NCBI GenBank assembly: GCA_041984235.1
Contig: JBHIYN010000002.1
Span: 124,001 to 188,000, forward strand
Direction: 5' to 3'
DNA length: 64,000 nucleotides
From: JBHIYN01 sp041984235
GTDB taxonomy: Bacteria > Pseudomonadota > Gammaproteobacteria > Ga0077536
Every line of letters begins with the position of its first letter. Positions within the stretch are counted from its first letter, which is position 1. The notes under the pieces are model-generated. The model had not been told where the DNA came from, searched no databases, and saw only the letters and a list, made by a program, of their open reading frames with translations. Positions 16,834 to 25,145 of this stretch are shown piece after piece. The position numbers and the translations under genes are program-made.

Positions 16834-18864
16834 TCAGTGCGCCAGCGGATGCGGCCTAAGCTGTACCTTGCCGGCGTACGAACGCGGTTGCTCGGCGTGG
16901 ATCACCGGGTCGATGCCATTGGTGAACCACAGCCCGCGCCCTTTCCAGCCGGCGTCTGCGTCGTCGATGCGGCCGTCCAGCCCGCGCGTGTAGGTGTTCA
17001 GCGGGTAGGGTATGCGGATGACGGTGAAGCGCTGCGCGTCCGGCTCGAACGCGAGCAGGGCATCCGAACCGGTGCCATTGACGATGACCGTGTCGCGGCC
17101 CAGGCCCAGGGTGTCGAACTGGTCGACCCACAGGTAGTAATGCATGTCGGTGGTGACGCTCTCCGGCCCGCCGTCGAAGCCCGGCCCGGGCGTGCGCCAC
17201 AGGGTCCAGCCCTCCGCGCACTGGTCACCGCGCCCCCAGTGTTGCGCGCAGCGTGAGCGATCGAAGCGCGCCAGGTGGCCGCTACCAGCGAGCGCGGTCC
17301 AGATCACGCCCTGGCTGTCGACGTCGACCCCGCGCGGCCCCATGCCGGGCGCCGGCGGCGCGTAGACCTCGTGCGTACCGGCGGCCGGATCGTAGCGGCT
17401 CAGCCAGCCCGTCCCGCCGGCCGGCGATGACACTCCGGGCGGCACCGCGCTCCACACCGAGCCGTCGGCCGGATTCGGGATCACGCCGTAGTTGAAGCCG
17501 CTCAGCGCGGTGTCGGCCGTGCCGTCGCCATCGCTGTCGATGCGCACCGCGGAGTAGCCGTGCGCCGCGGCCAGCGTTTCCGGCTGCGCCGGATCGTAGC
17601 GGCGCGTGTCCAGCCAGCCGACGAAGTGATCGTCGCCGCTGGTCCACAGCACGTCGTTGGCGTCGAACTGCAGGTGATGGGTGCCGACGCAGGTATCGAC
17701 CAGGGTAAAGTCGCCGGTGTCCGGATCGTAGTAACCGAGCTGGCGATGGTGACGGGTCGACGCGATCGTCTCGTCGTCACGGCAGAAGGCCGGCAGGTCC
17801 TCGGCCCACTGGCGCCGGATCTGGGTCGTCATCCAGACCCGCCCGGCACCGTCCATCATCGGGTTGTGCGGGTTGGCGGGATTGTCGTAGGCGTCCGCGT
17901 GCGGCGTGGTGCCGCCCGGCCAGGGACAGCCCAGCGAGCCGAAGCCGAAAGGCTCGATCTCGTCGCTGTGCAGCGGCTTCCAGGTCTGCTCGCACCACGG
18001 CGTCGCAAAGCCGTCGCGCGTCGGCACCTCCAGCGTGCGCGCGGTATGCGCCACCGGGTCGACGATCAGCAGGCGGTCGTTGGCGAGATCGACGCCGTAC
18101 ACCGGGCCGTTGGCATTGATCGTGGGGTCGCGCTTGTCGCTGGCGACCTCGTCGTGCGCGTAGGTGTAGTGATCGCCCCACGCCCACTGCGTGATCACCA
18201 GGTTGCGCTCGATGCCGGCGGGTCGCGGTGGTGCCGACGGGGTGTGCCCGGCCGCGATGCGCTGCCCCCAGGCGCCGAGCGTGTCGAGCAGGCGCTCACG
18301 GCCGAGCGTGTTCGCGAAGTAGTTCATGCCGGCCGACTTCTGCAGGCCGTGGTCGAAGGCTGCCGCCAGCGGCAGCCGCGTCGGCAGGGCACCGAGCTGG
18401 TGGCAGAGCACGCAATTGAGCTTGAGCTGGCCGAGCCAGGCGGCGGCATCCGCGTAGACCGGGTCGTCGGCGAAATCGCCGTCCGCGGGCGGCTGCAGCA
18501 GCGCCAGCCAGTAGCTCGCGGGGTAGACACCGGCCGCTTGTGCGGCGTCGGCCTGGACCACGCTGAGCGCGACGTCGTCGCCCGGGCGTGCCGACTGCCT
18601 GGCCGAATCGGCGAGGCCGTAGCCTCTCACCCACAGCGCGTAGTCGACCGCCGGCAGCTCGGGAACGACGAAGCGACCGTCATCGTCGGTGACGACGATC
18701 TTGCGGTACGGCGTCGGCAGGGCCTCGGTCTCGGCGATGACCCACACCCCGGCCTCGGCCTGGCCGGCCTGGTTGCGGACCGTGCCCGCGATGGTATCCG
18801 CGGCATACGCCACGCCCGGCGCCAGCGCGGCGACGAGGATCAGAATCGAAGTTAGTTTGCGCAT
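16834..18864 (-). CDS. Exported haem-binding protein with carboxypeptidase-regulatory-like domain and beta-propeller
   Basis: A 676-aa protein with a clear signal peptide (SILILVAALAPGVAYA, cut near residue 22). Residues about 23-100 form a carboxypeptidase regulatory-like/transthyretin-type beta-sandwich (IAGTVRNQAGQAEAGVWV). A CxxCH motif (NCVLCHQLG, near 150-158) predicts covalent haem c. The rest is an NHL/Vgb-lyase-like propeller, with repeats such as GPVYGVDLANDRLLIVD, GAGRVWMTT, HLQFDANDVLWTSGDDHF and VDSQGVIWTALAGSGHLARF. Periplasmic or outer-membrane-associated. Family members are often found near oxidoreductases in aerobic degraders, but I know of no defined reaction. A strong ribosome site is not obvious. 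It is convergent with the small RNA repeats. Confidence 0.75.
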   Translation of the reverse strand: MRKLTSILILVAALAPGVAYAADTIAGTVRNQAGQAEAGVWVIAETEALPTPYRKIVVTDDDGRFVVPELPAVDYALWVRGYGLADSARQSARPGDDVALSVVQADAAQAAGVYPASYWLALLQPPADGDFADDPVYADAAAWLGQLKLNCVLCHQLGALPTRLPLAAAFDHGLQKSAGMNYFANTLGRERLLDTLGAWGQRIAAGHTPSAPPRPAGIERNLVITQWAWGDHYTYAHDEVASDKRDPTINANGPVYGVDLANDRLLIVDPVAHTARTLEVPTRDGFATPWCEQTWKPLHSDEIEPFGFGSLGCPWPGGTTPHADAYDNPANPHNPMMDGAGRVWMTTQIRRQWAEDLPAFCRDDETIASTRHHRQLGYYDPDTGDFTLVDTCVGTHHLQFDANDVLWTSGDDHFVGWLDTRRYDPAQPETLAAAHGYSAVRIDSDGDGTADTALSGFNYGVIPNPADGSVWSAVPPGVSSPAGGTGWLSRYDPAAGTHEVYAPPAPGMGPRGVDVDSQGVIWTALAGSGHLARFDRSRCAQHWGRGDQCAEGWTLWRTPGPGFDGGPESVTTDMHYYLWVDQFDTLGLGRDTVIVNGTGSDALLAFEPDAQRFTVIRIPYPLNTYTRGLDGRIDDADAGWKGRGLWFTNGIDPVIHAEQPRSYAGKVQLRPHPLAH

Positions 18865-18898
18865 GCAGGCTCCCGCTGCAGTTGTATGCCAATGGCGC

Positions 18899-19879
18899 TC
18901 AGCCGGCGGCCAGGCGCACCGCCATGTCGACGTAGCCCGGAATCACCGCCTGCCAGCCTTCGAAACGCGGATCGCGCGCGCGGCCGCTGACGAACAGGTG
19001 ATAGCCGAGTGCGATGATGGCACCCACCTTGGCCACTTCCAGCGCCTCGAAGCGCTCGAGATGCCGGGCGAGGCGCCCGGTGCCGGCTTCCCAGGCGTCG
19101 ATCACCTCGCTGCGCGACCACCAGCCGGGCAGCTCGTAGCCGGCCGCGCCGAGCTTGTTCTCGCCCTGGTCGTAGAACTGCATGATGTAAGCGAGGTCGA
19201 GCAGGGGCTCGGAAACGCCGGCCATCTCCCAGTCGAGCAGCGCCAGCAGGCGGCCGCTGCGATCCCACAGGCAGTTGCCGTGCTTGGGATCGCCGTGGAT
19301 CGGCGTCGGCGGGCCCGATGCCGGCGGCGGGTTGTGCACGAGGTCGCGCAGCACCTCGATCAGGGGCGCGGGTGCCTCGGCCTCCTCGGCCACGTCCAGC
19401 CAGTGCCGTGCCTCCTGCTCGATGGTGCGTGCCGCTGCCGGCATCGCCGCGACCGGCAGGCAGTGCACGGCGACGACGGCGCCTATCCATTGCCGGCACA
19501 TGTCGGTGCACACGGCCGGCCCGGCGGCAATCAGCCAGTCCGGCGTCTCGTACTCGAAGGCCTCGCCGTCGAGCTGCTCCATGACGAAGAACGGATCGCC
19601 GATCACGCCGGCGTCGGTACACAGCTCGAACACCCGCGGCACCGGCGGACCTTCGGCCGCAGCACGCATGGCCGCGAGCACGGCGTGCTGGGCCGCCATG
19701 TCGTAGGGCGGCAGCAGGCCTTCGGCCGATGGCGGCATGCGCAGGATGCGGTCGATGCCTTCGAGGCGATAGGTCTCGTTGGAATGCCCGGTCGACAGCG
19801 GCACGATGCCGGTCAGGGCATCGCCGTCGCCAAGGTAGCCGCGCAGGCCGGCCAGCATGCGGTCGAGATCGCGTGCCAT
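18899..19879 (-). CDS. Phosphotransferase family protein (APH/choline kinase-like fold)
   Basis: A 326-aa protein with the aminoglycoside-phosphotransferase fold: an N-terminal nucleotide-binding segment (STGHSNETYRL), the catalytic loop IHGDPKHGNCLW (Asp near residue 207) and LLDWEMAGVSEPLLDL, which supplies the second metal-binding Asp. In aerobic fatty-acid and sterol degraders, such genes are common beside acyl-CoA dehydrogenases and act on unknown small molecules; antibiotic resistance is not implied. It follows the DUF7064-like gene by six bases on the same strand, so the pair is probably one transcript downstream of tetR. Confidence 0.85.
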   Translation of the reverse strand: MARDLDRMLAGLRGYLGDGDALTGIVPLSTGHSNETYRLEGIDRILRMPPSAEGLLPPYDMAAQHAVLAAMRAAAEGPPVPRVFELCTDAGVIGDPFFVMEQLDGEAFEYETPDWLIAAGPAVCTDMCRQWIGAVVAVHCLPVAAMPAAARTIEQEARHWLDVAEEAEAPAPLIEVLRDLVHNPPPASGPPTPIHGDPKHGNCLWDRSGRLLALLDWEMAGVSEPLLDLAYIMQFYDQGENKLGAAGYELPGWWSRSEVIDAWEAGTGRLARHLERFEALEVAKVGAIIALGYHLFVSGRARDPRFEGWQAVIPGYVDMAVRLAAG

Positions 19880-19885
19880 GGTGGC

Positions 19886-21043
19886 CTACTTCATGGTGCC
19901 GTAGAGCTCGAGGTCGGGCCACTCACCGAGCACGATCGGTTCGAACAGGCCGTAACCCTCGGCGTCGCCCTCGCGCGCCCGCACGATGGTGTCACGCACC
20001 GCCGAGCCCATGCGCGCGGCGACGTCCGGCGTGGTCATGTCCGGGATCTGCTCACCGTCGAGATTGAGCTCGCCGCGCCAGTTGCCGTGCTTCTTGCCGT
20101 CGAAGCCGAGGTAGAGCGCGGGCCCCAGGTAGAAGCCGGAATCGCCCATGACCTCGACATCCACCGTGGCGGTCTCGCCGGAGAGCATGTCGAAGTGGAT
20201 GCGACCGCCGATCAGGCGCCGCGTCTCGTCGACGTAACGCAGCTCCGGGCGGGCGCGCGCGATGCGCTCCTGGCGGCCATCGGCGTGGTTGCGGTAGCCG
20301 GAGAAGTAGAACACCTCCTCGCCGCGGATCTGCAGGTAGAAGTGGTACTCGTAGTAGCTGCCGTCCGGGTTGCGCAGCAGGATCGGCGACCAGTTGAGGA
20401 GGAACTTGGAGTCCTCGAACTGGCGTTCGCCGAAGTCGCGCGCCGGGCGCAGATCGGTAGGCGGCGCGCCGACGTCCAGCCGCACACCCCAGGAATGGTC
20501 GCGCCAGCAGAACCAGTCCTCGGTGTTGATCGTCTCACGCTTTCCTTCGATCTCGATCCAGCCGCGTGGCTCACCGGCCTGGTGGTAGCGCACCACGTTG
20601 GAGACGATGCGGAAGCCGCGCTCGTCGCGCTGGATGTGACGATCCTCGAAGAACGCCGGGTGCACGGCGTCGAAGGTGATGTCGAAGGTGAGCGGGATGA
20701 CGTCGTTCTTCTCCAGGCGCCAGCGGATCTGCCTGAGCGGCTCGATCACCTCGTAATGGATCGGGCCGACCGAGGTGCCGAGCGCGTCGAGCGAGAGCTC
20801 GCGACTGCCGCGCACCGTCCATTGCTCCTTGCCGCGCGAGAGGCCGGCGAAGGCATCGATGACGTCGCGGTTGGGGTAGCGCCCCATACCCATGTCGATC
20901 TGCAGGCTGCCGTCCTTGCGGGACACCGGCATCCACAGCTTCTCGGTCCATGACAGGTCACTCTGTGCGACCGTGGCGAAGGTATCGACGATTTGATGAT
21001 TGAGCTGCTCGTCGGCTGCGAGCAGCCTGCCGATGTCCTGCAT
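19886..21043 (-). CDS. AttH/CrtC-like lipocalin-type protein (DUF7064/DUF7065 type)
   Basis: A 385-aa protein without signal peptide, rich in Trp/Tyr and beta-strand patterns (HYEVIEPLRQIRWRLEK, DWFCWRDHSWGVRLDVG, YYEYHFYLQIRGEEVFYF). The pattern resembles AttH/hydroxyneurosporene-dehydrogenase-like double-lipocalin proteins, which bind or hydrate hydrophobic terpenoid-type ligands. GGGGAGAAA lies upstream of the ATG at 21043, one of the GGGGAG ribosome sites complementary to the candidate small RNAs. It sits between tetR and the phosphotransferase gene on the same strand. With the divergent linalool dehydratase-like gene, this suggests terpenoid or lipid metabolism under TetR control. Function unproven. 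Confidence 0.6.
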   Translation of the reverse strand: MQDIGRLLAADEQLNHQIVDTFATVAQSDLSWTEKLWMPVSRKDGSLQIDMGMGRYPNRDVIDAFAGLSRGKEQWTVRGSRELSLDALGTSVGPIHYEVIEPLRQIRWRLEKNDVIPLTFDITFDAVHPAFFEDRHIQRDERGFRIVSNVVRYHQAGEPRGWIEIEGKRETINTEDWFCWRDHSWGVRLDVGAPPTDLRPARDFGERQFEDSKFLLNWSPILLRNPDGSYYEYHFYLQIRGEEVFYFSGYRNHADGRQERIARARPELRYVDETRRLIGGRIHFDMLSGETATVDVEVMGDSGFYLGPALYLGFDGKKHGNWRGELNLDGEQIPDMTTPDVAARMGSAVRDTIVRAREGDAEGYGLFEPIVLGEWPDLELYGTMK

Positions 21044-21104
21044 CGTGTTTCTCCCCTTTGACGATGTTGGATGATTGAGGGCGCCGGCGCGGAGCCGCGC
21101 GGGT

Positions 21105-21746
21105 TCAGGTCGTCGCGGTCTCCCGGTCGGCGAAAATGGCGTGCCACACCACGTGCGTGAGCGCATCGACGAGTCCGTCGAGCTCGTTACCCGACAGGCC
21201 GGTGCCGAATTTCACGTAGCAGTAATCGACCGACCACGAGAGCACGTCGGCAAGCAGCGGCGGCAGCTCGGCGTGCGCGCGCCCGCGGCCGGCGATGCGC
21301 GCGACGGCACGCTGGCTCTCGGCGCGGAAGCGGCCGATCATGCGCTGGTAGACGACGTCCACTTCCTCGTCGTAGGCGGCCGTCTCCGCCGCCGCGCGCA
21401 GGATCGCACTGTGCTTGCGGTAGACGCCGAGGAAGCCGTGCATGGCACGCCGCAGGTCGTCGTAGCTGGCGTCTTCGGCATGCTGGAACCAGAGGCCGCC
21501 GGCGGCCACGACCTCGTCCTCGACGTGCCGCATGAGACGCCCGATGAGATCGCCCTTGTCGCGAAAGTGCAGGTAGAAGGTCGCGCGCGAGATGCCCGCC
21601 TCGCGCGCGAGGCGCTCGACCGAGACGGCGGTGAAGTTCGCCTCGCGCTCCAGCAGGCGCTCGAGTGCGGCCAGCAGGCGCTCTTCCATGCCGGCGGCGG
21701 TCGCCGTGTCGGCCTGCCGCGCGCGGCGGCGGGTCACGCTCACCAT
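21105..21746 (-). CDS. TetR/AcrR-family transcriptional regulator
   Basis: A 213-aa regulator with an N-terminal three-helix DNA-binding domain; the recognition region is VERLAREAGISRATFYLHFRDKGDL (written in part: LAREAGISRATFYLHF, residues about 46-61), and the remainder is an all-alpha ligand pocket of ordinary TetR size. The gene is divergent from the membrane protein and linalool-dehydratase-like genes. A 15-bp palindrome in the shared promoter region (21837-21851) is the obvious operator. Ligand unknown; a hydrophobic acyl-CoA or terpenoid is a reasonable guess from the neighbours. Confidence 0.92.
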   Translation of the reverse strand: MVSVTRRRARQADTATAAGMEERLLAALERLLEREANFTAVSVERLAREAGISRATFYLHFRDKGDLIGRLMRHVEDEVVAAGGLWFQHAEDASYDDLRRAMHGFLGVYRKHSAILRAAAETAAYDEEVDVVYQRMIGRFRAESQRAVARIAGRGRAHAELPPLLADVLSWSVDYCYVKFGTGLSGNELDGLVDALTHVVWHAIFADRETATT

Positions 21747-21813
21747 GGCGATCCGGTCCGGATTCGAGCGCGGCGCGGCGGCGGCCGGCGGGTGCGCGCG
21801 GGCTGGTCAAGGC

Positions 21814-21842
21814 TTGACATGGCGCGGATGCTAGATTAGACA
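21814..21842 (+). promoter_or_regulatory. Rightward promoter in the TetR-controlled divergent region
   Basis: TTGACA at 21814-21819 is a perfect -35 element, and TAGACA at 21837-21842, 17 bases away, is a weaker -10. The -10 falls inside the TetR palindrome, so a bound repressor would block it. It would drive the genes at 21945 and 22306. Confidence 0.5.
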
Positions 21843-21856
21843 TAGTGTCTAGTCAA
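21828..21856 (-). promoter_or_regulatory. Leftward promoter of tetR
   Basis: Read on the minus strand, TTGACT (21856-21851) and TAGCAT (21833-21828) are 17 bases apart. The palindrome lies between these elements, so the regulator should control its own transcription as well. Confidence 0.5.
21837..21851. promoter_or_regulatory. TetR-family operator palindrome
   Basis: TAGACA and TGTCTA are perfect inverted repeats around a three-base centre. The site overlaps the -10 of the rightward promoter and the spacer of the leftward promoter, which is a textbook position for a dual repressor. Confidence 0.65.
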
Positions 21857-21944
21857 GCTGTCACCTAACGGGAGGGCAGCCGGCGCACAGGGGAGATCGC
21901 ATCGTCATGTTCAGGACCGTCCGCACCACGCAGGGGAGCACGCG

Positions 21945-22250
21945 GTGAGCTGCTGCGTCATTGCACTGGCACTCGTCTACCAGCTCATTGCCGTCATCCG
22001 CCGGGTGCGCGCGTTCTTCGGTCTCGGCCTGCGCGCGGACGAGCTCGCCGGTCACACGCTGCTGCGCCGTCGCGTCGCCGCGCTGCTCGCCCGGCCGTGG
22101 CTGCGCGTCGCGCTGGTCGGACTGCTGGTCATCGAAGGCGCGGCGGCCGGCACGCTGGCCTACGAGCATCGCTTCCACCTGCAGAACGAAATCGCCGCGG
22201 TGGTCTTCGCCACCACCGGCCTCGCCCGCGACCTGTGCGGCACCCACTGA
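21945..22250 (+). CDS. Small membrane protein of unknown function
   Basis: A 101-aa protein starting at GTG 21945, supported by AGGGGAG at 21932-21938. It has two hydrophobic segments: one at the N terminus (VIALALVYQLIAVI) and one at about residues 55-72 (ALVGLLVIEGAAAGTLAY), with Arg-rich loops between (LLRRRVAAL). No family was recognised. It is the first gene after the TetR-controlled promoter and lies 55 bp before the linalool dehydratase-like gene, so it may help that membrane protein or simply share its regulation. Confidence 0.6.
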   Translation: MSCCVIALALVYQLIAVIRRVRAFFGLGLRADELAGHTLLRRRVAALLARPWLRVALVGLLVIEGAAAGTLAYEHRFHLQNEIAAVVFATTGLARDLCGTH

Positions 22251-22305
22251 GCCGCCGTGACTGACAGGCATCACCCACCCACAACCTCGAACCGGAGCTG
22301 ACCTC

Positions 22306-24249
22306 ATGGCAACGCTGGAAAGTGAAGTCCTCAAACAACGCGTCGACCTGCCGCACGGCACCAAGGGACCGGTCACGGCGGCGCGCCATCGTCGCAACGC
22401 GGTCGTCTACGCCGCCCTGTCGCTGCTCGCACTGACGCCGCTGATGCTGGATGCGCCCGCCGCCTGGCAGGCGGCCGGCCTCGGCCTGTTCCTGCCCGGC
22501 GCCGGCTTCCTCGCCGTCGGCGGCTGGGCGTTGCTGCTGCTGCCGCTGACGCTGGGCCTGTTCTGGCTCTCGATCGTCGCCTGGTTCTGGGCCGGCATGG
22601 TGATCGCCCCGCTCGGGGTGTGGCTGGGCGCCGCGGCCGTCGCCGGGCTGCTCGCCGGACCGAGCATCTGGGCGCCGGCGGCCTGGCTCGCGCCGGCGGC
22701 CGCGGCGGCGGTCTTCGCCGTGTTCCAGTATCGCGGCTTCAAGCGCCGCGCCGCCGACGGCGAACGCTTCGCCGCGCGCCAGTCTTTCGTCGCCGACTCG
22801 CTGGCCGAAGTCAACGAACGCGTGGTCGCCACGCCCGAGGCCGGCACGCGCGAGCTCGATCCCGAGCAGCTCATGTCGGTGCGCTACGTGCTCGAGCGCG
22901 CGCTGCAGCCGGTCGGCGAGTTCGAGGGCTACACCATCATCGACCAGTTCCAGCCCGCCGCACTGCGTTACCAGATCAATCACCTCGGCTTCGCACTCGG
23001 CATGGTCCAGGGCCACTACACGCCCAATTTCAGCGGCTACCTCGGCCAGGCCCAGCGCAACCTGATCGAAACCTACCTGAGCAAGCGGGTGTGGGACTAC
23101 TGGGTGCTGGAATCGATGTGGGGTCACTTCAACTTCACCAACTTCGATCCCGCGGCCAAGGACAACATCATGCTGACCGGCTGGTACGGCATGCAGGTCA
23201 ACCAGTACATGCTGAACTCCGGCGACCGCCGCTACGCCGAGCCCGGCAGCCTGACCTTCCGGCTCAACGAGCACACCGCTTATGCGCACGACGCACACAC
23301 GCTGGCCGAATCGGTCGTCAGTAACTACCGGCGCTCCGATTACTGCCTCTATCCCTGCGAGCCGAACTGGGTCTACCCGGTATGCAACATGTACGGCATG
23401 AGCTCGCTGGCGGCGCACGACGCGGTGTTCGACAGCGGCCTGGTGCGCGAGGTGCTGCCGCGCTGGCTGGAAATGCTGGAAAGCGAGTTCGTCGACGGCA
23501 AGGGCTCCATCGTCGGCCTGCGCTCGTACTGGACCGGTCTGGAGATGCCGTTTTACAACGGCGAGGCCGGCTTCGCCTTCTTCGCCAACGTGTTCTCGCC
23601 GGCGCTGGCGCGCCGGCTGTGGGCGGTGGGACGCAAGGAGCTAGCCTTCTGCATCGCCGAGAATGCCAACGGCGAACCGCGCCTCAGCATTCCGCCGGAA
23701 GCGCTGTCGTTCATGGACACCATCGACCCGGGCAACTACCGGCCGGGCAAGATGTTCGCCTACGCCGCGGTCGCCATCTGCGGGCGCGAGTTCGGCGACG
23801 ATGATCTCGCCGACGCCGCGCTGCGATCGATGGACGAGGACTGCGGCCGGCGCGTCGAGGACGGCGTGCTGAGCTACGACGAGGCCTCCAACCTGGCCAA
23901 CGTGTGGGCGGTGGAATCACGCCTCATGCGCACCGGCGACTTCCGCGGCTCGTTCGTGCAGGGCCCGCCGCCGAGTGCCTTCAGCGGCCCGCTGCTGGAG
24001 CGGGCGAACTACCCCGAGGTGCTGGTCGCCAAGGCAACCAGCAACGGCGAGGACCTCGATCTCGTGCTCTATCCCGGGCGTGGCGACGGCGTGCAGCAGC
24101 TCGGGCTCGCGCGCCTCGTGCCCGGGCGCGAGTATGCCGTCGAGGGGCCGGCCGCGGCGGGCCGGGTGCAGGCCGACGCCAGCGGCCACGCCGAGCTCGC
24201 GGTCACGCTGGCCGGGCGTACCGCGCTCAGAATCGTGCCGTCGCTGTGA
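22306..24249 (+). CDS. Membrane-anchored linalool dehydratase/isomerase (LinD)-like enzyme
   Basis: A 647-aa protein. Residues about 30-145 contain several hydrophobic helices (VVYAALSLLALTPLML, ALLLLPLTLGLFWLSIVAWFW), and the rest resembles the (alpha,alpha)6-barrel of Castellaniella LinD, which interconverts linalool, geraniol and myrcene. The match includes KRVW...DNIM..G and the segment CEPNWVYPVC, where Cys351 and Cys360 have the same nine-residue spacing as the LinD catalytic cysteines 171 and 180; an Asp in YTIIDQF may match the catalytic Asp39. LinD His129 appears to be Trp here (NIMLTGWYG). LinD itself is secreted and has no membrane block, so this is a distinct subfamily. Likely acts on an alkenol or terpenoid; substrate unproven. 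Confidence 0.65.
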   Translation: MATLESEVLKQRVDLPHGTKGPVTAARHRRNAVVYAALSLLALTPLMLDAPAAWQAAGLGLFLPGAGFLAVGGWALLLLPLTLGLFWLSIVAWFWAGMVIAPLGVWLGAAAVAGLLAGPSIWAPAAWLAPAAAAAVFAVFQYRGFKRRAADGERFAARQSFVADSLAEVNERVVATPEAGTRELDPEQLMSVRYVLERALQPVGEFEGYTIIDQFQPAALRYQINHLGFALGMVQGHYTPNFSGYLGQAQRNLIETYLSKRVWDYWVLESMWGHFNFTNFDPAAKDNIMLTGWYGMQVNQYMLNSGDRRYAEPGSLTFRLNEHTAYAHDAHTLAESVVSNYRRSDYCLYPCEPNWVYPVCNMYGMSSLAAHDAVFDSGLVREVLPRWLEMLESEFVDGKGSIVGLRSYWTGLEMPFYNGEAGFAFFANVFSPALARRLWAVGRKELAFCIAENANGEPRLSIPPEALSFMDTIDPGNYRPGKMFAYAAVAICGREFGDDDLADAALRSMDEDCGRRVEDGVLSYDEASNLANVWAVESRLMRTGDFRGSFVQGPPPSAFSGPLLERANYPEVLVAKATSNGEDLDLVLYPGRGDGVQQLGLARLVPGREYAVEGPAAAGRVQADASGHAELAVTLAGRTALRIVPSL

Positions 24250-24259
24250 GCCGCGACCG

Positions 24260-25144
24260 ATGCGGCCGGTCCGCGCAGTGACGAGCACCATTGCCGGGGT
24301 ATCCGCGGCCGCGGCCGCGCGCGCGCGCACGGCACTCGCCCGGCACGGCTTCGCCGTCGTGCCGGGCGCACTGGACGGCAGCCAGGTCGCCGAAGTACGC
24401 GAACGGCTCGAACGCGCGGCGGCGCTGAGCGAAGCGGATGGCGTACCGACCCGTAACTATGCCTTCGATCCGGATCCGCTGAACCGCCGCGTCTTCCACC
24501 TGTTCAACCTCGACCCGGTTTTCGTCGAGCTGGTGCGCCACCCGTCGGCACTGGACTTCGTGCACCACCTGCTGGGCAGCGAGTTCCTGATCTCCAACTT
24601 CAGCGCCAACATCACCGCGCCCGGCAGCCAGCCGATGCGCCTGCACGCCGACCAGGGCTACGTGCCCGCGCCCTGGCCGGAACAGCCACTGGCCTGCAAC
24701 GTGGCCTGGCTGCTGGATGACTTCACCGCCGACAACGGCGGCACGCGGTACGTGCCGGGCTCACACCGTCTCGGTCACCCGCCGGCGCCCGGCGACACCC
24801 CGCAAACGATTGCCGTCGAGGCGCCCGCCGGCTCGCTGCTCGTCATGGACGGCCGCCTGTGGCACCAGACCGGCGCCAACCGCAGTCGCGACCGGCAGCG
24901 CGCCGCATTGTTCGGCTACTACGTGCAGCGCTGGCTGCGGCCACAGATCAACTGGAACGCGGCACTGTGGCCGGAAACGGCGGCGTCACTGGATGCCGCC
25001 TTCCTGCACCTGCTCGGTTACTGGACCGGCAACACCGAGTTCCAGATCCCGCACGGCGACCGCGCCACGGCGCGACCGCCGGCGGCGCTGGCCGGTGCCG
25101 GCGACGCCGCGTTCGCGCTGGGGCCGGCGGCGCGCCGCGCCTGA
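24260..25144 (+). CDS. Phytanoyl-CoA dioxygenase (PhyH)-family Fe(II)/2-oxoglutarate oxygenase
   Basis: A 294-aa protein of PhyH type. The facial triad is visible: His and Asp in RLHADQGY (near residues 128-131) and the distal His in LWHQTGANRS (near 201); the downstream Arg for 2-oxoglutarate is in the same block. NGGTRYVPGSHRLGH is the characteristic family motif. These enzymes hydroxylate acyl-CoAs or other small hydrophobic molecules. It starts 10 bp after the LinD-like gene and is probably co-transcribed under TetR control, so it may oxidise the same compound. A GTG at 24278 is an alternative start. Its stop nearly abuts that of the convergent decarboxylase-like gene. Confidence 0.85.
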   Translation: MRPVRAVTSTIAGVSAAAAARARTALARHGFAVVPGALDGSQVAEVRERLERAAALSEADGVPTRNYAFDPDPLNRRVFHLFNLDPVFVELVRHPSALDFVHHLLGSEFLISNFSANITAPGSQPMRLHADQGYVPAPWPEQPLACNVAWLLDDFTADNGGTRYVPGSHRLGHPPAPGDTPQTIAVEAPAGSLLVMDGRLWHQTGANRSRDRQRAALFGYYVQRWLRPQINWNAALWPETAASLDAAFLHLLGYWTGNTEFQIPHGDRATARPPAALAGAGDAAFALGPAARRA

Positions 25145-25145
25145 C

